A stretch of DNA of 64,000 bases from the NCBI GenBank assembly GCA_963745205.1, contig CAVUWX010000022.1, positions 62,001 through 126,000 on the forward strand. Direction: 5' to 3'. Source of the DNA: Hyphomicrobium_A sp963745205. Its GTDB lineage: Bacteria; Pseudomonadota; Alphaproteobacteria; Rhizobiales; Hyphomicrobiaceae. The notes below the pieces were generated by a model. It was given only the letters and a program-made list of their open reading frames with translations, searched no databases and was not told the DNA's origin. Below are positions 52,654 through 61,848 of the stretch, in pieces (position 1 is the stretch's first letter; each line of letters opens with the position of its first letter). The position numbers and the translations under genes were made by a program.

Positions 52654-53505
52654 ATGGATCTCGACAAAGCCCGCTATGCGCGCCGCAAACGCCGGAACGC
52701 CACGAATTCGATCCTGTGCGTGAGCGCTACGGTGCTCGGCGTGGGCGTCCTGGCAATCATCCTTGGAACCCTGGTCTACAAAGGTTTCACTGGGCTGGGG
52801 CTCGACGTCTTCACCCAGGACACTCCACCGCCGGGAAGTTCAGGCGGCCTTCGTAATCCAATTATCGGCAGCCTGATCATGACCACCATTGGTGTGGCAC
52901 TCGGAACACCAATTGGCATGCTTGCCGGCACCTATATGGCCGAATACGGCCGCTATAGCCGCCTTACGTCAGTCGTTCGCTTCATCAACGACATCCTGCT
53001 CAGCGCCCCATCGATCGTCATGGGCCTCTTTGTCTACACCATCATGGTTCACCCAATGGGGCACTTCTCGGGAATTGCCGGCGCGGTCGCTTTGGCGGTT
53101 CTCGTCATCCCCATCGTGGTTCGCACCACGGAGGACATGTTGCTGCTCGTGCCGGGATCGTTGCGCGAGGCGTCGGCCGCCCTTGGAATGCCGCGCGCGC
53201 TGATGATCCGCAAGGTTGCGTACAAGGCGGCGCGTGCCGGCATGATCACGGGCGTGTTGCTCGCTGTCGCTCGCGTGAGCGGCGAGACCGCGCCTCTCCT
53301 GTTCACCGCCCTCAACAATCAATTCTTCAGCAATAACCTGCTCGCCCCGATTGCCAGTTTGCCTGTCGTCATCTTCCAGTTTGCCTTGAGCCCGTACGCC
53401 GATTGGCAGCGCCTGGCGTGGGTAGGAGCCCTTATCATTACGTTGGCCGTGCTTGCGCTCAGCATTATTGCGCGCTGGCTCGGCTCATCGAGGACCTCGC
53501 AATGA
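52654..53505 (+). CDS. pstA: Phosphate ABC transporter permease PstA
   Basis: Second permease subunit, 283 residues with about six helices. Features: ILLSAPSIVMGLFVYTIMV near 110-128 and the EAA loop REASAALGMPRALMIRKVAYKAA near 170-192, where ATP-hydrolysing PstB docks. It begins 3 bases after pstC and its stop overlaps the pstB start by 4 bases (ATGA), so translation is coupled. Confidence 0.94.
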   Translation: MDLDKARYARRKRRNATNSILCVSATVLGVGVLAIILGTLVYKGFTGLGLDVFTQDTPPPGSSGGLRNPIIGSLIMTTIGVALGTPIGMLAGTYMAEYGRYSRLTSVVRFINDILLSAPSIVMGLFVYTIMVHPMGHFSGIAGAVALAVLVIPIVVRTTEDMLLLVPGSLREASAALGMPRALMIRKVAYKAARAGMITGVLLAVARVSGETAPLLFTALNNQFFSNNLLAPIASLPVVIFQFALSPYADWQRLAWVGALIITLAVLALSIIARWLGSSRTSQ

Positions 53506-54284
53506 ACCTCATGCCGTCCAGTACCAAGCCCACCGAGAAGCTCTCGGTTCGCGGACTGAACTTCTATTACGGCCAGAGCCTCGCGCTCAAAAATATCAAT
53601 CTGCCGCTCTATGAGCAGCAGGTGACGGCCTTCATCGGACCCTCAGGCTGCGGTAAGTCCACGCTCCTGCGCGTGCTGAACCGTATGTACGACCTTTACC
53701 CCAATCAGCGCGCCGAAGGCGAGGTTATGTTCGACGGCATCAATCTTCTGTCGCCGAAACAGGACGTGAATCTGCTGCGCTCGCGCATCGGCATGGTCTT
53801 TCAAAAGCCGACGCCGTTTCCCATGACAATTTACGAGAATATTGCCTTTGGAGTGAGGCTCTACGAAAGGCTTCCGAAATCCGAACTAGACGAGCGCGTC
53901 GAGAAATCCTTGCGCAGAGCCGCCTTGTGGACTGAGGTCAAGGATAAGCTCAATGCCAGCGGTCTCAGCTTGTCGGGCGGTCAGCAGCAGCGCCTCTGCA
54001 TCGCGCGCACCGTCGCCATCAAGCCCGACGTGATCTTGTTCGACGAGCCCTGCTCGGCCCTTGACCCAATTTCCACGGCCCGCATCGAGGAGCTGATCGA
54101 CGAACTGAAGCAAGAATACACGATCGCCATCGTGACGCACAACATGCAGCAGGCAGCGCGTGTGTCGCAAAAGACCGCGTTCATGTACCTCGGTGAGCTG
54201 ATCGAGTTCGACGACACCGCGAAGATATTCACCAGTCCCCAAGCGAAGCAGACACAGGACTACATCACGGGGCGGTTCGGCTGA
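53502..54284 (+). CDS. pstB: Phosphate ABC transporter ATP-binding protein PstB
   Basis: ATPase subunit of the phosphate importer, 260 residues. Walker A GPSGCGKSTLLRVLNRM is near 46-62, the ABC signature LSGGQQQRLCIARTVA near 155-170, Walker B VILFDEPCSALDP near 175-187, and the H-loop IVTHNMQQAARVS. ATG 53502 overlaps the pstA stop; longer frames to 53403 would run inside pstA. Followed by phoU, 89 bases on. Confidence 0.95.
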   Translation: MNLMPSSTKPTEKLSVRGLNFYYGQSLALKNINLPLYEQQVTAFIGPSGCGKSTLLRVLNRMYDLYPNQRAEGEVMFDGINLLSPKQDVNLLRSRIGMVFQKPTPFPMTIYENIAFGVRLYERLPKSELDERVEKSLRRAALWTEVKDKLNASGLSLSGGQQQRLCIARTVAIKPDVILFDEPCSALDPISTARIEELIDELKQEYTIAIVTHNMQQAARVSQKTAFMYLGELIEFDDTAKIFTSPQAKQTQDYITGRFG

Positions 54285-54373
54285 TGCTGCGCATATTCGC
54301 CAAGTCGCCAGCGGCCAAGCCGCTGCCCGCAAAGACGCCCCCCGCCCAGTCGCCACGCCCGCAAGGAGGGCCC

Positions 54374-55084
54374 ATGAACGAGCACACCGTAAAATCATAC
54401 GAGGAAGAGCTGGCGCTGCTCGACAAGAAGATCGCGCAGATGGGCGGCCTCGCCGAGCAACTCCTCGGAAAATCGCTAGAGGCGCTCGAACGCCGCGATC
54501 CCAAGGTCGCCGAGGAGGTGGTCGCCTCCGACCGGGCCATCGACAACCTCGAGCGCGAGATCGAGGAGCAGGTGATCTCCATGGTCGCCAGGCGCCAGCC
54601 GATGGCCGACGACCTGCGCCACATCATGGGCGCGCTGCGCATCACCACGGACCTGGAGCGCATCGGCGATCTCGCCAAGAACATCGCCAAGCGCGCGCTC
54701 GCGATCGCGGACGAGTCGCACCCCAAGCCGCTGATGTCCGGCATCCGCCACATGGTGGAGCTGGCGCTACATCAGCTGAAGGAGGTGCTCGACGCCTACG
54801 CCGAGCGCGACGCCGACAAGGCACTGGCGGTCTGGCGCAACGACGCGGAGATCGACGCGATGTATAACTCCCTGTTCCGCGAGCTTCTGACCTACATGAT
54901 GGAGGATCCGCGCAACATCGGCATCTCCACGCATCTGTTGTTCGGCGCCAAGAACATCGAGCGCGTCGGCGACCACACCACCAACATCGCCGAAACGGTG
55001 CACTTCCTCGTGCGCGGTTTCAACATCACGGATGATCGTCCCAAGGACGACCAGACGAGCTCCACGCTCATCTCAGGCACATGA
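54374..55084 (+). CDS. phoU: Phosphate signalling protein PhoU
   Basis: Helical negative regulator linking PstSCAB to PhoR, cytoplasmic. The 236-residue protein has two PhoU repeats with AIDNLEREIEEQ near 58-69 and RITTDLERIGDLAKNIAKR near 92-110, then ERVGDHTTNIAETVHFLV near 200-217, the conserved metal-binding Asp/Glu motifs. ATG 54374 has a perfect AAGGAGG RBS and gives the standard length; the frame is open from 54284. Its stop overlaps the phoB start. Confidence 0.94.
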   Translation: MNEHTVKSYEEELALLDKKIAQMGGLAEQLLGKSLEALERRDPKVAEEVVASDRAIDNLEREIEEQVISMVARRQPMADDLRHIMGALRITTDLERIGDLAKNIAKRALAIADESHPKPLMSGIRHMVELALHQLKEVLDAYAERDADKALAVWRNDAEIDAMYNSLFRELLTYMMEDPRNIGISTHLLFGAKNIERVGDHTTNIAETVHFLVRGFNITDDRPKDDQTSSTLISGT

Positions 55085-55803
55085 TGGCCGAAGGCGGGGC
55101 AATCTCGATGTCCGCGAAGGTCCTGATCGTCGAGGACGAGGCGCCTCTGGCGGAGATGCTGCGCTACAATTTCGAGTCCGAGGGCTTCCGCGTGCTGCAC
55201 GCGGAGACCGGCGAGGAGGCGCTGATCCTTTTGCAGGAGGAGCATCCCGACCTCGTCGTGCTCGACTGGATGCTGCCGGGCGTGTCGGGCATCGAGCTGT
55301 GCCGGCGCCTGCGCTCCAAATCGGATTCGCGCAACGTGCCCATAATCATGCTGACGGCGCGCGGGGAGGAGACGGACCGCATCCGCGGGCTCTCGACCGG
55401 GGCCGACGATTACGTCGTGAAGCCGTTCTCGCTTCCCGAGCTGATGGCGCGCGTCAAAGCCATACTGCGCCGTACCGCGCCCGACCGCATGGCCGAGGTC
55501 TTGAAGATCGGCGACATCGAGCTCGACCGCGCCGCGCACAAGGTGACGCGAGGCCTGCGGCAGGTGCGCCTGGGTCCCACCGAGTTCCGCCTGCTCGAGT
55601 TCCTTATGGAAAGCTCGGGCCGCGTGCTGTCGCGCGCGCAGCTCTTGGACGGCGTGTGGGGGCGCGATGCCTTCGTCGACGAACGCACAGTCGACGTGCA
55701 CATCGGGCGCCTGCGTAAGGCGCTCATCCGCGGCAACGAGCGCGATCCCATCCGCACCGTGCGCTCGGCCGGCTATGTGTTCGGCGACCGCGCCGATGCC
55801 TGA
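55081..55803 (+). CDS. phoB: Phosphate regulon response regulator PhoB
   Basis: OmpR-family transcription factor for phosphate-starvation genes. The receiver has LIVEDEAPLAEMLRYNFESEGF near 14-35, phosphoacceptor Asp in DLVVLDWMLPGVSGIE near 56-71, Thr in MLTARGEE and Lys in DYVVKPFSLPEL; a winged-helix domain ends with VDVHIGRLRKAL and TVRSAGYVF. ATG 55081 overlaps the phoU stop (ATGA); ATG 55108 is a possible internal start with the more usual MSAKVLIVEDE. It completes the phoR-pstSCAB-phoU-phoB operon. Confidence 0.94.
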   Translation: MMAEGGAISMSAKVLIVEDEAPLAEMLRYNFESEGFRVLHAETGEEALILLQEEHPDLVVLDWMLPGVSGIELCRRLRSKSDSRNVPIIMLTARGEETDRIRGLSTGADDYVVKPFSLPELMARVKAILRRTAPDRMAEVLKIGDIELDRAAHKVTRGLRQVRLGPTEFRLLEFLMESSGRVLSRAQLLDGVWGRDAFVDERTVDVHIGRLRKALIRGNERDPIRTVRSAGYVFGDRADA

Positions 55804-55830
55804 ACTATCGGGCTAAAGCGGCTATCCGGG

Positions 55831-56376
55831 TCAGACCGGCTCCTTGCGCCCCGCCATCGCATCGTTGGCGATGGCTGTTACCGGCTCGACGAACTCGCGC
55901 TCGCGGCGCCGCGTCTGCGGCGGCTGGAAGGCGCGGCGCGCGTGGAACTCGCAGTAGGGCAGGCCCGGCACCTTGTTCTTGCCGCAGAAGTGGAAGTCGG
56001 CGGCCTGCGGATCGCCAATCGGCCAGCGGCAACTGCATTCGGTCAGCGTCTGGATATATTTGCGCTCGTTCATCGGGATGACGAGCTCCTCCACCGGCGG
56101 CTGGTAAGCATCAGCCTCCTGATAGAGCGCGCGGAAAGCGGGGTTGCCCAATGGCGAGAAGCGCGTCTTCGCCATGCGCTTGGCCGCCATACGCTGGCGC
56201 GGCCGGTGGCTCTTCATGCGCGAAGTGGTGGCGCGGCCCGAGAGGCCCAGCCGGTGCACCTTGCCGATGACGGCGTTGCGGGTGACGCTGCCGAGCCGGC
56301 CCGCGATCTGGCTAGCGCTCAATCCTTCGGCCCAGAGCTTCTTCAACAGCTCCACGCGCTCATCCGTCCAAGCCAT
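55831..56376 (-). CDS. gcrA: Cell-cycle regulator GcrA
   Basis: Alphaproteobacterial sigma70-associated transcription factor that acts with CcrM DNA methylation in cell-cycle control. The 181-residue protein starts MAWTDERVELLKKLWAEGLS, followed by the HTH ASQIAGRLGSVTRNAVIGKVHRLGLSGR near 21-48, a basic linker, and a C-terminal cysteine-containing part (CSCRWPIGDP ... FCGKNKVPGLPYCEFHARRAF) that contacts sigma. ATG 56376 with RBS AGGGAG is preferred over 56394. Convergent with phoB, 27 bases apart. Confidence 0.95.
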   Translation of the reverse strand: MAWTDERVELLKKLWAEGLSASQIAGRLGSVTRNAVIGKVHRLGLSGRATTSRMKSHRPRQRMAAKRMAKTRFSPLGNPAFRALYQEADAYQPPVEELVIPMNERKYIQTLTECSCRWPIGDPQAADFHFCGKNKVPGLPYCEFHARRAFQPPQTRRREREFVEPVTAIANDAMAGRKEPV

Positions 56377-56847
56377 GAATCGCTCCCTGAACATTCAGGG
56401 GCGGGCGCCCTGCGGCACACACCCATTGACGTTCGGCACGGACGACGAGGCGCGCGGACGGCAAGCGCAAAGACGCTGCGACCGACGCAAAGAGCCACGG
56501 GCCCGACCGGTTTTGACGCTTACTGGGATGACGCTGGGACTATCGGCGTGCCCCACACGGCGAGCTGCACGAGCTTCGCCTGGACACGCATCGGGCTACT
56601 CACCAAGGAGGCTTCGCGGCGACGGCGGCGAAGTCTCAAGCTCCGATGGGCCAACCTACAACAAGGGGAATCCGACGTTCAAGATCGGTGTCTCGAGCAG
56701 GCGCCCGGGGGCCTTCGTGAGGTGGTATATTCGCCACATGCAACTGTGCACCGGCGTCTCTAAGTTGCTGAGGCGCCTGGAGGAACCAAGTGCTCCACAG
56801 GCTGCGGCTGCGCGGCCACCAAGTCAATTCTACACTTCCGCCTTTCG
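56377..56847. other. gcrA upstream gap with no recognised gene
   Basis: About 470 bases between the divergent gcrA and the argD promoter. Several open frames cross it but none has a plausible start, RBS or protein-like composition. It should contain the gcrA promoter. A short dyad GTGG-N8-CCAC is at 56722-56737. I see no tRNA or known small RNA, though an unrecognised RNA cannot be excluded. Confidence 0.4.
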
Positions 56848-56876
56848 TTGACAGTGCCGGGGCGCGCGCGTATCTA
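56848..56876 (+). promoter_or_regulatory. Near-consensus sigma70 promoter upstream of argD
   Basis: TTGACA (56848-56853), a 17-base GC-rich spacer, and TATCTA (56871-56876) form a near-consensus promoter. Transcription should begin around 56883, about 72 bases before the argD ATG at 56955. A terminator-like hairpin begins within 10 bases of this start. Confidence 0.6.
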
Positions 56877-56889
56877 CAAATTCTCGAGG

Positions 56890-56913
56890 GCCGCCGCGGA
56901 GGGCGGCTTTTTT
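56890..56913 (+). terminator. Intrinsic terminator in the argD leader
   Basis: GCCGCC-GCGGAG-GGCGGC followed by TTTTTT is a textbook Rho-independent terminator on the plus strand. It lies right after the predicted start point of the argD promoter, so a transcript from that promoter would be only about 30 bases if terminated. It may instead end an unrecognised upstream RNA, or attenuate argD-argF-hslO. Confidence 0.7.
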
Positions 56914-56954
56914 GATTTTCTAGCGAATGATCGCTGCAAATGGGACGGGCCCCG

Positions 56955-58197
56955 ATGTCCGCATCCTTGGCGGCCTCGGACCACAAAACCAAGGCTGCTG
57001 CCCATACAACCGGGCCGTCACCGGCGGTGATGGCGACCTACGCGCGCCAGGATCTCGTCTTCGAGCGGGGCGAAGGTTCGCTGGCTCGTCGCGGCCAACG
57101 GCGACCGCTACCTCGACTTTGCCTCCGGCGTCGCGGTAAACGCGCTCGGCCACGCCCACCCCAAACTCGTCGCCGCCCTCTCCGCCCAAGCCGAGAAGCT
57201 TTGGCACACCTCCAACCTCTATCGGGTCGCGGGCCAGGAGAAGCTCGCCGAGCGCCTGGTGGCGGCGACGTTTGCCGACTGTGTCTTCTTCTGTAATTCG
57301 GGCGCGGAAGCCTGCGAGGCGGCGATCAAGGCGGCGCGGCGCTACCATTTTGTCAGCGGCCGGCCTGAGCGCTGGCGCATCATCACCTTCGAGGGCGCCT
57401 TCCACGGCCGCACGCTGGCGACCATCGCAGCCGGCGGCAACGAGAAATACCTCGAGGGTTTCGGGCCCCCCGTCGAAGGCTTCGACCACGTGCCGTTCGC
57501 CGATCTCGCAGCCGTCGAGCAGGCCCTCGGGCCGGAGACGGCCGCCATTCTGATCGAGCCGGTGCAGGGCGAGGGCGGCATCAACGTCGCGCCGCTCGAG
57601 TTCATGCAGGCGCTGCGCGCCCTGTGCGACCGCCACGGGCTGCTGCTCGTGCTCGACGAGGTCCAGTGCGGCATGGGCCGCACGGGCGTGCTGTTCGCGC
57701 ACGAGTCGGCCGGCATCGCGCCCGATCTCATGGCAATCGCAAAGGGCATCGGCGGCGGCTTTCCGCTGGGTGCGCTGCTCGCGACCGCTGAGGCGGCGAA
57801 AGGTATGACGGCGGGCACGCACGGGTCGACCTTCGGCGGCAATCCGCTCGCGACCGCGGTCGGCAACGCCGTGCTCGACACCGTGCTCGATCCGGGCTTC
57901 CTCGATAGCGTCCGCAAGAAAGCGCTGCGCATGAAGCAGGCGCTCGCTGCCGTGCACGACGAGCACCCCGATCTCGTCGAGGACGTACGCGGCAAGGGGC
58001 TCTTGATGGGCATCAAGCTCAAGGTGCCTCCGGCCGATGTCGTGAAAGCGGCAATTGCCGAGAAGCTCCTGCTGGCCGGGGCCGCCGGCAACGTCGTACG
58101 TCTGCTGCCGCCGCTCAACGCCACGGAAGAGGAGATCGCGGAAGCCGCAATCCGGCTGTCGCGCGCGCTCTCCCACATCGCAAATAGAAGCTCCTGA
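56955..58197 (+). pseudogene. argD: Acetylornithine aminotransferase with single-base frameshift
   Basis: PLP enzyme of arginine (and lysine) synthesis. The N-terminus (MATYARQDLVFERGEG) is in one frame and the rest, from WLVAANGDRYLDFASGVAVNALGHAHP through NSGAEACEAAIK, GAFHGRTLAT, the Asp motif LLLVLDEVQCGMGRTG and GTHGSTFGGNPL, is in the +1 frame. Omitting one T at 57077-57078 gives FERGEGRWLVAANGDRY, exactly the family spacing, so the sequence has one extra base. The C-terminal part alone is open at 57259-58197. The starts ATG 56955 and ATG 57030 are both possible. argF follows 32 bases later. A true knockout would need another transaminase; a sequencing error seems more likely. Confidence 0.88.
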
Positions 58198-58229
58198 GAT
58201 TGGTCCCCGTGCTAGCCGGGCGGAACGTT

Positions 58230-59177
58230 ATGGCCCCCAAAATCAAGACCCCGCCCGCGCTGAGGCACTTCCTCGATCTCGACGGGCTCGACGTGAAGAC
58301 GCTGCGGCGCATCATCGACATGGCGCATGCCATGAAGCGTGCGGGCAAGCGCGTGCCCGCGAAGATGCGCCCGCGCGGCATCGAGGACGCGCTCTTGGTG
58401 ACCATCTTCGAGAAGCCTTCGACGCGCACGCGCATCTCCTTCGACGTCGCTATGCGCCAGCTCGGGGGACAGACGATGTCGCTCAACCACACGGATTTGC
58501 AGCTCGGCCGCGGGGAATCGATCGCGGACACTGCGCGCGTGCTTTCGCGCTACGTCGACACCATCATGATCCGCGCCAACGAGCACGCGACGCTGCTCGA
58601 ACTCGCCCGCTGCGCAACAATTCCGGTGATCAACGGCCTGACCGACAAGAGCCATCCGTGCCAGGTCATGGCCGATATCATGACCTTCGAGGAGCACAAG
58701 GGCCCGATCAAGGGTCACACGATCGCTTGGGTCGGCGACGGCAACAACGTCGCCGTCTCGTGGATGCACGCCGCCGTGCGCTTCGGCTTCGAGCTCAGGA
58801 TCGCGTGCCCCGACGCGCTGCGTCCCGAGCAGGCCGTGCTCGATTGGGTGAAGCGCGAGAAGGGTGCGGTCTCGATAGGCAACGATGCGGCGCAAGCCGT
58901 GCGCGGCGCCGATTGCGTCGTCACCGACACCTGGGTGTCGATGGGCCAGACGGATGGTCCGCGCCGCAAGAAAATGCTCGAGCCGTTCAGCGTCGATGGC
59001 AAGCTCATGCGCCAGGCCGCGCCCGGCGCCATCTTCATGCACTGCCTTCCCGCCTATCGTGGGCGCGAGGTGACGGCTGACGTCATCGACGGGCCGCAGT
59101 CGGTCGTCTTTGACGAGGCGGAGAACCGCCTGCATGTGCAAAAGGCTATCCTCGCCTGGTGCTTGGGAGCCCAGTAG
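58230..59177 (+). CDS. argF: Ornithine carbamoyltransferase
   Basis: Makes citrulline from ornithine and carbamoyl phosphate in arginine synthesis. The 315-residue protein shows the carbamoyl-phosphate loop EKPSTRTRISFDVAM near 58-72, DKSHPCQVMADIMT near 138-151 and the ornithine loop HCLPAYRGREV near 270-280. ATG 58230 is used; the frame from 58200 lacks a family-like N-terminus. It directly follows argD and precedes hslO with no gap (TAGATG), the usual argD-argF-hslO order of Hyphomicrobiales. Confidence 0.96.
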   Translation: MAPKIKTPPALRHFLDLDGLDVKTLRRIIDMAHAMKRAGKRVPAKMRPRGIEDALLVTIFEKPSTRTRISFDVAMRQLGGQTMSLNHTDLQLGRGESIADTARVLSRYVDTIMIRANEHATLLELARCATIPVINGLTDKSHPCQVMADIMTFEEHKGPIKGHTIAWVGDGNNVAVSWMHAAVRFGFELRIACPDALRPEQAVLDWVKREKGAVSIGNDAAQAVRGADCVVTDTWVSMGQTDGPRRKKMLEPFSVDGKLMRQAAPGAIFMHCLPAYRGREVTADVIDGPQSVVFDEAENRLHVQKAILAWCLGAQ

Positions 59178-60164
59178 ATGAGCGAAGCTCGCCTCGCGCC
59201 GCAGATCGGAGACGATCTCGGGGACGACATCGTTCTGCCGTTCCGCACCGATCGCTCAGGCGTCATCGGGCGGCTCGTGCGGCTCGGGCCGGCGATCGAC
59301 ACCATCCTGTCGCGCCACGACATGCCAGTACCGGTGGCGCAGGCGCTGGGTGAGGCGGTGGCGCTTACGACGATGCTCGGCGCGGCGCTGAAATTCGCCG
59401 GCAAGCTCATCGTGCAGACCAAGACTGATGGCATTCTCGATTTCCTGGTCGTGAACTTGGAGGCTGGTGGTCGCGTGCGCGGCTATGCGCGCTACAGCAA
59501 GAAGCGCTTCGCCGAGCTGGCCGCTACCGGAGCCGCGATCGAGCAGGGTGCGCTGCTCGGCAAAGGCCATCTCGCCATTACCATAGATCAGGGCGGCGAC
59601 ATGGACCGCTATCAGGGCATCGTCGCGCTCGACGGCGAAAGCCTGGTCGGAGCGGCGCTTACCTACTTCCGCCAGTCGGAGCAGTTGCCGACGTTCCTGC
59701 GCTTGGCCGTCGCGCGCCACTATCAAGCGGGCGAGGGTGGCAGGGGCGGCACCTGGCAGTGGCGCGCGGGCGGCCTGATGATCCAGAGCCTCGCGGGCGC
59801 CGGCGGCAACCCGCAAGCGCCGCGCCCGGAGGGTACCGACGACGCCGAGCTGCAGGAGGAGCGTGCGGAGGACTGGCAGCGCGCCAGGATCCTCGCCGCG
59901 ACGGTGGAGGACCACGAGCTGCTCGATCCGACGCTTTCCCCGCAAAGATTACTCTATCGCCTGTTCCACGAGGAGGGGGTGCGCGCTCTGCCACCCGCTT
60001 CGGTCGAGGCCTACTGCCGCTGCTCGCGCGAAGGGGTCGAGGCATTCCTGCGGAGCTTCGGCGAGGAGGGGCTCGCCGACATGCGTGAGCCCGACGGCAG
60101 CATCAAGGTGACATGCGAGTTCTGCACCGCGAGCTATCGCTTCGAGCCGGGTGAGATCGTGTGA
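59178..60164 (+). CDS. hslO: Redox-activated chaperone Hsp33
   Basis: Oxidation-activated holdase chaperone, cytoplasmic. The 328-residue protein has an N-terminal folding domain and a C-terminal zinc/redox switch with CxC (EAYCRCSREGVEAFL near 276-290) and CxxC (VTCEFCTASYRF near 312-323), all four cysteines present. The start codon follows the argF stop directly, so translation is coupled. Convergent with the cytochrome c gene, 3 bases apart. Confidence 0.94.
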   Translation: MSEARLAPQIGDDLGDDIVLPFRTDRSGVIGRLVRLGPAIDTILSRHDMPVPVAQALGEAVALTTMLGAALKFAGKLIVQTKTDGILDFLVVNLEAGGRVRGYARYSKKRFAELAATGAAIEQGALLGKGHLAITIDQGGDMDRYQGIVALDGESLVGAALTYFRQSEQLPTFLRLAVARHYQAGEGGRGGTWQWRAGGLMIQSLAGAGGNPQAPRPEGTDDAELQEERAEDWQRARILAATVEDHELLDPTLSPQRLLYRLFHEEGVRALPPASVEAYCRCSREGVEAFLRSFGEEGLADMREPDGSIKVTCEFCTASYRFEPGEIV

Positions 60165-60167
60165 AGC

Positions 60168-60557
60168 CTACTTGCCGCTGATCGACTTCAGGAAGGCGAC
60201 GATCTCGTTGCGCTGGGCGGCATCTGCGATGCCGTTGAACGGTTTCATCTTGTTTCCGTTCACGACCTGGTCGGGGTTGGAGATGAACTTATCGAGTGTC
60301 GCCTCGTCCCAGGTGATGCCGGAGTTCTGCATCGACGAGGAGTACTGGTAGCCGGACAGCGTGCCTGCCTTGCGGCCGACGACGCCGGCGAGGCTCGGCC
60401 CCAAGCGATTGTCGCCCTCTTTCATGGAGTGACAGGTGCGGCACGAATTGTTGAAAACCATCTGTGGATCACTGGTGGTGTCGGCGCGTGCCGCGGCGAT
60501 CATCGCAAGCAGCGCCGGCGCGAACCAAATAGCTTGTGTGCGTGCAATATGCGTCAT
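60168..60557 (-). CDS. Class I c-type cytochrome
   Basis: Secreted electron carrier, 129 residues. The N-terminal signal peptide (AIWFAPALLAMIAAARA, cleavage before DTTSDP) exports it; the haem site is SCRTCHSM (CxxCH) at about residues 38-45, and the axial Met is in NGNKMKPFNG near 100-109. KISGK-type basic C-terminus and length fit cytochrome c550/c2-like proteins. Possibly serves methylotrophic or respiratory electron transfer; no partner gene is adjacent. ATG 60557 is chosen since longer frames lack a signal peptide. Confidence 0.9.
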   Translation of the reverse strand: MTHIARTQAIWFAPALLAMIAAARADTTSDPQMVFNNSCRTCHSMKEGDNRLGPSLAGVVGRKAGTLSGYQYSSSMQNSGITWDEATLDKFISNPDQVVNGNKMKPFNGIADAAQRNEIVAFLKSISGK

Positions 60558-60656
60558 GGCATCACCACGTCTTCGTTGGGCGTTTCTCCTTGGGAGAGAA
60601 CGTCGCGTTTGCCACATTGGTTCCGAATGCGGAAATCCCGCTGCGCGCAGAGGAAG

Positions 60657-61832
60657 CTAGCGGATGGGCGCGCCGCGCTCGGCCCATGCGCCGAGGCGGT
60701 CGAGGAAGGCCATGCAGGTGTCGAGCTGGTCTTTGGCGATGAACTCGTCGGCCGCGTGCGCCTGCGCGATGTCGCCCGGGCCAATGACGACGGCTGACGA
60801 GCCCGCCTCCTGGAACAGTCCGGCTTCGGTCGCGTAGGAGACGGCGTGCGTCTCGTTGGAGCCGGCGAGGTGGAGCGCCAGCGCTACGGCCTCGGACGCG
60901 CTTCCGGCGGCGAAGGGGGGAACTTGATTGGCTACGTGGATGTCGATGCCGGATTCAGGCGCCACCCGCCTCATCTCGGGGACGCACTCGCGTTCGGCGA
61001 ACGCGCGAACGCGGCGGTCGATGGCCGTCACGTCCACCCCGGGCAGGGCGCGCACATCGAAATCGAAGCGGCAGTAGACCGGAACGATATTGGTCGCGGT
61101 ACCGCCGTCGATGCGCGTTACCTGCAGAGTGGCATACGGCGGATCGAAACGCTCGGCGCGCGGGGCGACTTTGAGCTCGCGCTCGACGCGGGAAAGCTCC
61201 TGCAGGAGCTTGCCGGCGACGCTGATGGCGTTGACGCCGAGCGGCGCCATGCTCGAGTGCGCCGCGCGCCCCTTGACCTCGACGTGCCAGCGCACCGGGC
61301 CCTTGTGCGCGTCGACGACGCTCATCGAGGTCGGCTCGCCTACGACCACCATGCGCGGCGTCACGAAGCGGCGTCGGATTTCGGCGATGAGCGGGCGCAC
61401 GCCGAGGCAGCCGACCTCCTCGTCGTAGGAGAACACGAGGTGGATCGGCACCGCGAGCTTGCGCTGGAGGAAATCGGGCACCGCTGCGAGCACGCAGGCG
61501 AGGAATCCCTTCATGTCGGCGGTGCCGCGCCCGTAGAGGCGCCCGTCGCGCTCGGCGACCACGAACGGGTCGCTCGACCAGGTCTGCCCCTCGACCGGCA
61601 CGACGTCGGTGTGCCCCGACAGCGCGACGCCCGGAACGCCGGCGGGGCCGATGCTGGCATAGAGGCTCGCCTTGGAAGCCTCCGCGTTCGGAACGAGTTG
61701 GCTCGCGAGCCCATGCTGCGCGAGGTAGTCCTCGACGAAGGCTACGAGCGCGAGGTTCGACTTGTGGCTCGTCGTGTCGAAGTGCACGAGGCGAGCCAGG
61801 AGCTCGGCCGCGGAGTAGCTGGGCCCGTTCAT
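60657..61832 (-). CDS. argE: Acetylornithine deacetylase (M20 family)
   Basis: Zinc amidohydrolase removing acetate from N-acetylornithine. The 391-residue protein has the metal motifs SGHTDVVPVEGQTWSSDPF near 72-90, GRGTADMKGFLACVLAA near 101-117 and the catalytic Glu in YDEEVGCLGVRPL near 134-146, with a dimerisation domain in the middle. It lies near argD and argF but on the opposite strand. Other M20 peptidases are possible, but the ArgE-type N-terminus (LARLVHFDTTSHKSNLALV) supports the assignment. Confidence 0.9.
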   Translation of the reverse strand: MNGPSYSAAELLARLVHFDTTSHKSNLALVAFVEDYLAQHGLASQLVPNAEASKASLYASIGPAGVPGVALSGHTDVVPVEGQTWSSDPFVVAERDGRLYGRGTADMKGFLACVLAAVPDFLQRKLAVPIHLVFSYDEEVGCLGVRPLIAEIRRRFVTPRMVVVGEPTSMSVVDAHKGPVRWHVEVKGRAAHSSMAPLGVNAISVAGKLLQELSRVERELKVAPRAERFDPPYATLQVTRIDGGTATNIVPVYCRFDFDVRALPGVDVTAIDRRVRAFAERECVPEMRRVAPESGIDIHVANQVPPFAAGSASEAVALALHLAGSNETHAVSYATEAGLFQEAGSSAVVIGPGDIAQAHAADEFIAKDQLDTCMAFLDRLGAWAERGAPIR

Positions 61833-61848
61833 GCGCGCAAGGCCGACA

